NCBI GenBank assembly: GCA_022605405.1
Contig: JABYQQ010000008.1
Location: 124,001 to 188,000, forward strand
DNA from: Earliella scabrosa
Lineage: Eukaryota > Basidiomycota > Agaricomycetes > Polyporales > Polyporaceae
Reading direction: 5' to 3'
DNA length: 64,000 bases
Shown: positions 1 to 9,720 of the stretch, in pieces
Numbering within the stretch: position 1 is the stretch's first letter
Layout: every line of letters starts with the position of its first letter
The notes under the pieces: model-generated
Seen by the model: the letters and a program-made list of their open reading frames with translations, nothing else
Database searches by the model: none
Told to the model about the DNA's origin: nothing
Made by a program: the position numbers and the translations under genes

Positions 1-3000
1 AAGCGTCGATGTCGGGGCAGTTGCAGAACATACCCTCAACACTTCCGCCTTCGATTTATGATCAGGCTTTAAACGGCGTCGTACCACAAGCGACTGGAGA
101 CAGTGGCCACATGAGTCCTTCTCTTACTGGTGGATTCCCAAGTCGCTCGGTTCAGCCCCAGTATACCGGCCAGGCGCTCTCTCAGATGCAGCCGCAAATG
201 ACCGGTCAAGGTCTCTCGGCTTTACAGCCACAAATGACTGGTCCTCTTAGGTCGACTCCTACTGCGCCCCCATTACCTGCACGGTCTACCGGCTCGAGTT
301 CAGCGTTCCCCTTCGTGAAACAACAGATGACTGGCGCCCAATGGGATGTCACTCCTCAGGAAAAGGCCGGTTCCGACCGAATATTCGACAGCCTTGATCA
401 GCAGAAGAGGGGATATATTGAAGGCGACGTCGCGGTTCCGTTCATGCTACAGTCACAACTGCCGGAGGAAGTGCTTGCTCAAGTCTGGTGAGACTCACAT
501 TGTGCCTTACGTATGCGCGCGACTCATGGCTATGCAGGGATTTGGCCGACATGAACAACGATGGCCGTCTTACGCGTGACGGGTTTGCCGTCGCAATGCA
601 CCTCATCCAAGGCAAACTGGCTGGAAAGGAGCTCCCTGCTACTATACCACCGTCTCTGATACCACCATCTATGCGCGGTTCCGTGGCTGCTTCTCCTCCG
701 GTACCTGCACAACCGGCTGTGCCAGAGGCCATCAAGGACCTCCTATGGGATGATTCTCCACCTGCATCTGCAACTGCGCCTGCATATCCGCCTTCGATAT
801 TGCAGCCCCAGTCTACAGGAACTTTGTCTACGATGGGGGCGCGTCCTACACCCACCATGTCTCCTCCCCCTCCCGCACCATCAGCGGCAACGTCAGACCC
901 CTTTGCTAGCAGTCCGTTCGGAGTACCCAGCGCTCGTACGTGCGGGTAGAGTTGATCATTTAGAGCCATTGCTGACATATATCTGCAGCTGCTCCCCACA
1001 AGGATCTTCTTGGCGACGACGACGAGCCCCATGCAGCGTCTCCGCCTCTTCAGGACCAGAGTGCCGAAATCGGCAATGTCAAGAATCAGCTCAGTTCAAC
1101 CAGTCGATCGTTGGAGACTGCGAAAGCTGAGCGTGCAACTTTGGAGCGTCAACTGACAGAACAAGCCGCGCTCCTGTCGAGCTTGCAAACTCAGCTCTCA
1201 TCTGCTAAGGCGGCATACGACACTGAAACCAAGTTGCTCACCGCGCTCAAGGATCGCTTCGCGGCCCAAAGTGCGGATATCCAGAAGACTCGCGAGGAGC
1301 TCATCCGCGCGGAAAGCGACCTGAGCGCGGCGAAGGTTGAGAAGGCAGAGGTTGAGGGTGCACTGTTGCGCGACAAGGAGGAAGTGCGCGATCTTCATCG
1401 CAAGATGCATGAGGTCGGCACCCAAATTGAGGCAACTAAGGCGGACTTGGAGAAGTTCAAGAAGGAGGCCAAACAGCAGAAAGGTCTTCTCGCCATCGCG
1501 AAGAAGCAACTTGCCACTCGGGAGACTGAGAAGGCCAAGGTCGACAAGGAGGTGGAGGAAGCACAGGCGGAGCTGCAAGAGGTCACGGCCGAACGTGAGG
1601 CTGCGGAGGCCGAGCTTAACAAGGCGGACGCTCCGCCCTCTCTCACGAACGGACACATCTCCCCTGCTCCTACTCCCGATCCGAGCCTTGTGTTTGCAGC
1701 AGCTCAGCCTCTGCCCGGTTCGATGCCCACGTCTCCGGATGTCTCGCCTCCAGCAACCAAGAGCACCAATCCGTTTGAGCGGTTGGCAATGTCTTCTAGT
1801 CCTCGACCGGAGTCTCCATTCCTCCCCTTCGCTGCGACTTCTGCGCTCCCTACGCCACCCACTGTCCCTGCGGCACAAGAGGTCACTGCGGAGGATCCGT
1901 TCGGTTTCAACCACGCATTCAGTGCTCCCGAAGAACCCACTGTTCAGGCGCCAGAGCCGGGAACCCCTAAGCCGTCTATACCCCCGCCCATCGCTATTGG
2001 CTCTCCGACGCCACAGGACATCATATCTCCTGCTGATACCGACTTTTTCACGACGCCTCCGACAACAGCAACGATATCTGAGTACTCTCCGCCGAAGGAC
2101 CAGGCGCGCTTCCCTGCTTTGGACGACGTTATCGCTGAAGACAGTGCCCCGACCCCGACCGGCCCGGCACCTTCGAGCCTCCCTCCTCATGGTGGCGATG
2201 ACACCGACCTGGCCCATCAGCTGAAGGAGATCGAGGATTCTGATTCTGACAGTGACAGCAGTGATGAATCAGAGGATGACGAGCCACTTACCTCTGTCAA
2301 GGCCAAGCTGACTGACAATGCGAGTCAGGCGAACGGCACTGCAGAGGCCTCTGCGACTTCGGCATTCGACGATTCGTTTGGCATTTCTAGTACTACGACA
2401 GAAGAGCTCTCGAAGGAGGCGGCTGCACCAGCACCGGCCCCGGCACCAGTCTTGCCCTCGTCAAATGATTTCGCCAGCATGTTCGAGACGCCAGCGGTGT
2501 CCAAGGAGCCGCCGCCAACGGCGCCGATCCCTGCTCCCGTAGACACGCCAAAGGAGAACGGTGCCGCGGCGGTGCCGTCCGCTGGTGTCAGCGAGTTTGA
2601 TCAGGCCTTGGGGAAGCTTCCTGGCGTCGAGAGTAGCGCTTCCGCGTCTCAGTTCTCGTCGGGATTTGGGGGGTTTGACAGTGCGTTTGACGACAACTTC
2701 GACTTCGCGGCTGCATCCGCAGCACAGCCTACTACGCAGGCACCCACCGAAGCAGCTGCCACTGCTTTCCCACCCGCACCCACGGCCACAACGGCGAAGA
2801 GCACTAGTTTCGATGATGTATTCGGGACGACGCCTGGAGTCGGGGCACCAGTGCCGGGTTCAGCTCAAGCTCCCGCCATCCCGACCTTCCCTCCGGTAGC
2901 CGCTCCTGTCCAGCCCGCTGCATCGCCCGCACAGGCGCTCTCATTCGATGATGCATTCGGTGCTGGCCCTACCAGCAATGCCGGCAATTCGCAGACCCTC

Positions 3001-3715
3001 GCAGCTAGCACCTCTTCGCAGAGCAACGGCACTGCTGGAGGGTTCTCGTTTGAAGACGCTTTCGGTGGGAACGATGGGGCGCTGTCTCTCGACAACTCCT
3101 TCACCAGCCAGTCCTCGACAACGTATCAGCCACCAGCGGGCCCTCCTCCCACCAAGTCGGTTCAACAGCCTTTCCCGTCGTCTGCTGCATCGTCACCACG
3201 CGGATCAAGCTCGACCCATCCTGGGGGTAGGCGCTCGTCGTCTCCGGTCTCACCGCCCCCTCGACATTCTTCCCCTCCTCCCCGCCATGCGTCACCGAGA
3301 CCGCGTCCTTCGACGGCTGACTCGACCAAGGAGAAGGCCGCCGCAACAAGGCACAACAGATTGAGCGTATGTATCCTTGTTGACCAACAATTAATAGTTT
3401 CAGTGCCGACTGACGTTGGACTCGATAGATCCGCTTGCCGTTCGGCCGGAAGAAAAAGCAGCAGGACGCACCGCCGGTGCCACAGCTCGCACAACAACAG
3501 ATTGTGGAGGACCCGACGCCGGCGGTGGAAGACGACGTCGAGGCTGTGAAGACGCTCTGCGGCATGGGCTTCAGCAGGACGCAGGCTGTTACGGCGCTGG
3601 AAGAACACGGGTATGACGTTCAGAGGGCCCTCAATAGCTTACTAGGTTGGTGCCAATCACCTTCTGCGGGTCACGGATCGCGATGCTGACACGAGGCGCT
3701 CCAGGTGCACAGTAA
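1..3715 (+). CDS. EDE1: Ede1-type endocytic scaffold, 3' part (EH domain, coiled coil, UBA)
   Basis: The 5' end lies outside the window. Exons read in phase as 1-487, 538-935, 989-3366, 3429-3645 and 3705-3715. In order they encode a Q/T/G-rich linker with LxxQxTG-type motifs, one EH domain (about 340-640, split by an intron at its conserved Trp), a proline-rich linker, a long coiled coil (about 1090-1630), a disordered S/T/P/A-rich region, and a UBA domain (about 3535-3645, with GMGF and ALNSLL). Ede1/Eps15 proteins are early scaffolds of clathrin-mediated endocytosis: EH domains bind NPF motifs, the coiled coil oligomerises and UBA binds ubiquitin. This copy carries its own NPF (STNPFERL) and five F[DE]DxFG-like repeats. 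The upstream EH domains expected for the family are presumably off the left edge. If the last intron is not removed, the frame stops at about 3689 instead. Confidence 0.88.
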
Positions 3716-4604
3716 TCTGTTCCATATATCGGACTTGATTCTTCCCTACAATTTTCATGGCTGTGAATGATTCCGATTTTTACGACCAAGGGCACCTGTA
3801 CTCGTCGCTCGTTCCTCCTGCTCTCACCCACTCTCGTTTGGATACCGTTATGAGCTCGCGCTATTCCTCCTCCCCCTCTGACATCTGTCCAGACTAAGTA
3901 ATCAGCTATTCTCCAATATATTGCATCGGACGCTCTCTCGCCAGCACCTTGTCTTCTCCAACACATGTCCCGCTGTCGCCGCGATCGGATGGACGATTGT
4001 CCTTGCCGCGTGCCGCAACTTACAATGACTGTACGTACCCCCCTGTCTGCCACCGGTGCTATCTTGTTCTCTCGACCACCATGACTCCCCGGCGGTGCGC
4101 CTTGAGCTGTCTATCGCGCTGGCGAGCTCCGCAAGAGCCTCGCGCCTTCGACCTCGGAGTGCGCGTGAGACCCGACAGCCCTTGTTTCCGAGGGCCTGTT
4201 AAGGATGTGTGGCCTCGGCTGGGGAGAGGGCGCTAGGGAGGCAGTGGCCACCGCGGCGAGTCAGAGGCGGGCGCAGTCGACTGGGGAAAGGAAGCCACTT
4301 CCGCGCATGCATTGTTGCATCCTCCGCACTCGCGCTCCCCAGCGAAGAAAAGAGCGGACAACGGCCCTCAATGCGATTGTCCCCCACCCGCTCTCTCTCA
4401 GGCTCAGGCATCCTAAGGCACACCATATAAATTCTCCCGCGTCCATCCGTCGAGGTCGCCGCCTTCACAGCCCGCGTCGACTGGCACCTGTCCGCGGCCA
4501 GCTCGCGACCTCGCTCCCGTCCTCGACTGCAACACACTCGCCCAGTCGCCCCCTTCGGCAGTACCCCTACCTTTCCGCTCAACATCCCTTATTGTGGTAG
4601 TTCT
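3716..4604. other. Intergenic region, 3' of EDE1 and 5' of PDE1
   Basis: No coding exon could be supported on either strand. The right half is C/T-rich and is the likely promoter and 5' leader of the phosphodiesterase gene. Confidence 0.6.
4426..4431 (+). promoter_or_regulatory. Putative TATA box of the phosphodiesterase gene
   Basis: TATAAA stands about 175 bp before the ATG at 4605. With a usual 25-35 bp spacing, transcription would start near 4460 and give a leader of about 145 nt in a pyrimidine-rich stretch. Inferred from sequence and position only. Confidence 0.4.
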
Positions 4605-6028
4605 ATGGCGAGCTTCGACATCGTCGTCGTAGGGTGTGGTGAGTCGCTTTGAAATTGCGCGTCGGCTGGATGGACACGGAGACTTAACGGGTTGTCTGGA
4701 AGGGGGCGGACCCAGCGAGGATAACTTATCAAGGTGAGAGTGTTCGAAGCGGTTCACTGCAAGCGCGTCGGGCTCATTCTTGCAGCTACTTATTGAAGGC
4801 CGGCAACGCGTCTTGGGAGGATGGGATTGTCGCGCTTGAGGCTGGTACGTGGCTTGTTATTTCCTCCTCCACGTCCCTCGTCGCACCAACAAGACCGCGT
4901 TTCGCGAATGCAGGCTCTGGTATCGGCGCTATGACGAGGTTGCTAGACTCGCATCCTGCTATATTCGCACCCGACACTTCCGAATCCGAAGAAGAGCACC
5001 CGCTAACCACTGCTGCGGAAGTATACTCCCGCATCCGGTGCGCGTGTTTCTCCAGACTCAGGAGTTGTAGCGGCGTGTTAACCACAGCAACGTGCAGATG
5101 TTACCTCATCACACATGCACACCTAGACCACGTTAACGGTCTGGTCCTGTCTGCCGGCTCCGTGTCCGGTCCCGCGAAACTAGTCCATGGTGCCAGGAAA
5201 ACGCTAGAGGGCGTAGCGTCCATATTCTCGGGAGAAGTGTGGCCGAAGTTGGCGAGCTGGGCGGATGCAGAAGTGCCTGGCAGCTCTCTTCTCTTGTCAC
5301 CGTGAGTTCCTTCCATGTGCCAGCACAGCTCATCTCTAACCCGTCAGCAGCCTACCGCCGGATGGAGGGTACATGAACGTGGCACACGACCTCTCCGTAC
5401 GCATGATGCCCATCAGCCACGGCCAGAATGAGGGGGTTACACACCCGTGCACAGCATACTTTATCAGGCACGACTCGACGAAGCGCGAAATGCTCTTCTT
5501 TGGCGACGTGGAACCCGACAAGGTATCCGCGGACCCTCAGAACCTCGAGATCTGGCGCGCCGCGGCACCGAAGATCCCTGACACCCTCTCGGCCATCTTC
5601 ATCGAATGCTCGTGGCCGTCCGGTCGCGCCGACGATCTTCTCTATGGCCACCTCAGCCCGGAACATCTCACCGACGAACTGTGCGCGCTCGCGGTCGAAG
5701 TGGCGAGGTCGCGCGAACGCGCTCGCACGCAGGGTCATACGAACGGCGCTCGGAAAAAGAAGAGACGAAATCACGACTCGTTGCCCAGCACACGCGACGT
5801 CTTGACTGGCCTCCGAGTGTACATCATTCACTGCAAAGACGACATCAAGGGCACCTTTGACAAGCCGATACATGAGGTGATCGCCGGGCAAGTGCGAGAT
5901 CTGGTGGAGGCGAAGAGACTTGGTGCGGAGATTATTGCCGTACAGCAGGGCATGCATATCAGTACGTGTTTTCTCGTCGCTTCGACCTCACGTAGAACAT
6001 GTGAACTGACCGATATCTAGCAATTTAA
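4605..6028 (+). CDS. PDE1: Class II (low-affinity) cAMP phosphodiesterase, PDE1 type
   Basis: Hydrolyses 3',5'-cyclic AMP and so damps cAMP/PKA signalling. The spliced protein begins MASFDIVVVGCGGGPSE, then has the metal-binding signature THAHLDHVNG (around 5106-5140), further conserved HGQNEGVTHPC and FFGDVEPD blocks, an FIECSWP block, and ends with the helical stretch HEVIAGQVRDLVEAKRLGAE and the tail GMHITI. These are the hallmarks of the class II PDE beta-lactamase-like fold. The start is built from very short exons (34, 31 and 59 nt) whose phases join cleanly. A basic insertion, ARKKKRRNHD, sits in the C-terminal third and looks like a nuclear-localisation-type stretch (inference). A final short exon supplies the last two residues and the TAA. 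Confidence 0.9.
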
Positions 6029-6408
6029 AGGGATATCGCGGTTTCCACCTTACAGACGATCCATCTGCAATGTATCATACTCCCAATAAGACTCTCAGAA
6101 CTCTCCCACTGTAGCCCTAGGTCACTGTATCTGTACCTCCCTTATACCTCTTAGATTTGTTTCTCGACGTCCACGCGACGGCTCTCCGCTCCATAACAAT
6201 ACTATTATTGCGCTCGTAAGGGTCGTAGCGAGGTATATATGAATGTACAGGAAAGCAGGATCAGAACGAACAACCGGCATGCGACGTCGTGGAGGGGCTA
6301 TAGCTATATGAAGTGAGCAGCATATGAGCAGTCTATTATCCACAACGCACGGGTGCCAATACAGTCCACGCGTCCCCCAGCAACAAACCACATATGAATA
6401 GGCGGTGC
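6029..6408. other. Intergenic region between convergent genes
   Basis: Lies between the 3' ends of the phosphodiesterase and striatin genes. It should hold both 3' UTRs. No coding signal seen. Confidence 0.6.
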
Positions 6409-9292
6409 TCATGACGTCGACGACGCATACAGCTTGACGACACCATCTGCACCTGCGCTCGCCATGACGGGTAAAGAAGGATGGAACTCGACGTCGAGCA
6501 CGCCCTCGCGGGCCTTTTCTCGGTGGCTCGTGCTCTCCTGAATGCATGCGCGCGACCCAAGGATCTCCCAGAAGCGCACCGAGCAGTCGTGGCTGCCGGA
6601 GACGAGCGCGAAGCCCGCAGCGTCGATTGACAAGGAGGTGACGGCGTCGAGGTGCGCAAGCATGGAGTGTGTACACTGGCCTGTGATGCAGAGGGGCTGC
6701 GGTCAGCAGCTGTTTGCCATTTAGAACTCGGTGACGCGTACCAGTGATGATGTCGAAGATGCGTATACGCTTGTCCTCGTGTCCGGTAATGAGCAGCGGC
6801 ATCGTGGGATGTGACACGACACTGTTCGCCTGGGCGGAAATAGAGTCGTCTGCTCCTCTCTGTCAATGTACTGCGCGATTCTTCCGAAGCCACAGCCACT
6901 CACCACCTTCGACAGGATCAACCTGGAACTTGGACAACTCCTTCCCACTCTCGATGTCGAAAATCTTGATCACTGCGTTCTGATATGCCACAGCGACCTT
7001 CTTCAGGTCGGTCTTGATCGCCTCGACCGCCGACGCCCCGGGCAAATCACCCTCGGGACTGAGGTCGTTCGATATTTCCAGGCCATTGTACGACCATGAC
7101 AGTTTGAGCGAACCGCCGCCCGACGGACCGGACACGTCCCAAACCTTGACCAACCCCTCCGCGCCGCAACTGATGAGCGTGCTCTCGTCGCGCGCCAGCG
7201 CCAAGTCCCACACCGCGTCCGTGTGGCCGATTAGCTCGCCCCGTGCTCGCGTAGAGTCGTACGGCGCGTACGTCGTGTGCGACGGGGCAGGCAGTGCCCA
7301 AATGCGGATAGACGAGTCCATGGAGGCGGAATACAGCAGGCCCTTCGAGGGCGAGTGGACCAGGCGAGTGATCGCGGCTGAGTGGCCGCGGAGCGTGAGC
7401 TGGGGCTCGACTTCGGTGGTGGCGCGGGATCTGCAATTAAACTCAGTCTCTTCGAGGACGCCTCTCGACATGTGGAACAACGCACGCAGACGAGGCAAGA
7501 CTCGCGACGTCTACGCGCCATATTTTGACGGTGCTGTCGTCCCCAGCGCTGGCGAGACACAGCTCCGTCGGGTGGAACGCGAGTGCGCGGACAGCGTCGA
7601 GATGACTGGAGAATAAGTTAGCTCAGTCGGGATCCAGAATGGATGCGTTCTAGCAGGTCACGAGACTGACTTCCGGAGTGTCCTCTTCGCTTTCCACACC
7701 TTTGTGCCCTCGCCGTCGCTCATGACGCTGGCGTCATCGTCTTCTATCTCCCCATCCTCCTCCTTGCCATCCTCCTCGTCTGCACGCCGTTCCCATGCGC
7801 CAGCGCCTGTGATCGAGTTGCTCAGCTGGTGGCGAGCTTGCTCAGACCCTTCCTGCGATAACCGGAACCTCTCCTTCCAGTCACCGTTATCGTCTGACAG
7901 CGGTGGTTCCGTTTCATCCCTGTCCTTCGCTTCTCCCGGGAACGCTTGCTGCGAACTTGGAGGCTGCTGTGGTGGCGGACCGGAAGGAGCTTGGTTCGAT
8001 TGCTGACCGAGTACGCCAGGTCCTGCAAGACCAGGACGATCCAGGGGATTACTCTGCGGAGCAGCAGGTGCGGTCGAAGGACCAGACATCAAACCCATGC
8101 CATTCAGCATAGAGAAGTCCTTGCCTACTTCTGGAATAACCTTCCGTGGGCGGCCATTGTAAGCCATCTGGTCGAACTGGGGAACGTTGGGCAGCTGGAG
8201 GGGAAGCGCAGAGTTGGCGAGCAGTGCGCGGTTGGGAAGTGGGTTCATGGCTTGGGGAGACGTCAAGTAGGAGACTTCTTGCAAGCACCTGGTGGCGAGC
8301 ATGGTAGAAGGGTTGCGGGTTGAGTGGGGGTTGACGGAGACCAATGTTGGACACGTACTGCTTCAAGAAATCCCTACTTCGTGCCCTGCTCTTGGGATCA
8401 CGGCCAGGTGGTGGCTTGCCCATTGTACCCACAGTACCAGCATTGGGGTTTACTCCAGACCATGCCGTTCCGCTGATCCAGGTCTGCGTACGACTCGGCG
8501 GACCACCGGATGCAGCGCCATTAGGCACCGAGCCCGTAGACATGCGGTCGGGAGGTAGCGGGGAATCTGTACACCTGTGAATCACTCGGTCTGGCGCGGG
8601 TCGCACGACCGAGACACGTACCTTCGCTACGTGGAGAGCTGCCACTGCTCGCGTCGTCTTTTTGAGACGTGAGAGCCATTTGAGACTGCAAGGTCGCGAG
8701 CTTGGCGGGAGGGACGGATTGCGCGGCGGGTTGGGCAAGCTGCTTGGAGCTGCGACGCGACACGTCAATGTTTTGCACGCGCAAGAGAGTGGACAATGAA
8801 CGCGTACCGTTCGACCCGTAGTGCGTACTCGAGCATCTTGATGCGGCGCATCAAGTCGAGCTTCACATTGTCGAAGGAGCGGCGTTCGCCCTCGAGGAGC
8901 GCAATGCGAGCCTTGCGTACAATGAGCAACGCGACGCCGACGACGCCCGGCCTCCCCGAGCAGCATACAGCAGAGGTACTCACCCGCATTTCTGCCCGTT
9001 CGATCTCCCACTCATTTCTGTCGCGTTCATACCGCCGCCATTCGGTCTGGAGGAAGTGGAGGACACTGGAGAGCGTGTAGTCTTGGCCGCTCTGTGGGGG
9101 AAGGGGAATTTCGGATGGCTGGGGCCCTTGTTGCTGCTGGGGGCCCTGGGGCTGCTGCTGTTGCTGGCCGGGCGGGGGCTTGTTGGGGCCTGCAAGCGAG
9201 CCCAACATGGGGAGCTGGATGGAGTTGTGCGGGACGGAGTTTTGTGGAGGATGAGGTTGAGAGTTGATTCGCAGCGCCGCGCCGTTGATCAT
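6409..9292 (-). CDS. Striatin, STRIPAK complex scaffold
   Basis: Scaffold of the striatin-interacting phosphatase and kinase complex, which in fungi controls cell fusion, septation and fruiting (PRO11/FAR8-type protein). Exons on the minus strand: 9292-8984, 8911-8808, 8749-8622, 8566-8359, 8288-7671, 7605-7486, 7430-6904, 6855 and onward to the stop at 6409. The N-terminus is Q/P-rich, followed by the striatin N-terminal region (YTLSSVLHFLQTEWRRYE, the caveolin-binding/coiled-coil segment, running into RRIKMLEYALR), the conserved CLQEVSYLTSPQAMNPLPNR block, an acidic stretch, and a C-terminal WD40 propeller starting near NHLDAVRALAFHP and ending GADGVVKLYASSTS. Order and content match the family from end to end. 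The start is the first in-frame ATG; a short upstream exon cannot be excluded. Confidence 0.92.
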
Positions 9293-9720
9293 GTTTGGCC
9301 CAAACAACGTGAAGCTGATAGCTCCCTACCAATCCCCGAGTCTCTGTCGGCCACCTCTTCGTCCCGGCACCCTCAACGTCGACAACAGCAGTCTCGCAGG
9401 CGTACGCCAAGGAGAGCAAACAAGGCTTATTATTTCCTACCGCCAGCACCATTTCTCCAGCCTCGTTTTTGTGCATCTCTCAACGTTTACGTAAATCGAC
9501 CCTGGATGGGCTTATACCAGTTTGGACAAACGCTGGCGAAGACTGCAGGCTGCAGCAACACCGGTCAAAACAGTCAAGAACCAAGCGTAGTTAGTATGAG
9601 ATTGTCGATGCATGATGAGGGTGAGTGACTCTGCCGTGCTAGTCTACAACAGGTGGGAATTATCCGTAGGTCAAACCAAGTGTACGCGATAGAGGTCCAA
9701 TGAAACCAAGTAATGCTGAT
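9293..9720. other. Intergenic region, 5' of striatin and 3' of the GAT-EH gene
   Basis: Both flanking genes are on the minus strand. This stretch should hold the striatin promoter and leader plus the 3' UTR of the GAT-EH gene. Nothing else recognised. Confidence 0.5.

Noticed and set aside
1198..2217. 339-codon minus-strand ORF opposite the Ede1 gene
   Set aside because: It mirrors the Ala/Glu/Lys-rich coiled-coil and S/T/P-rich coding sequence, is an Arg/Leu-rich shadow without family features, and the plus frame continues into a UBA domain.
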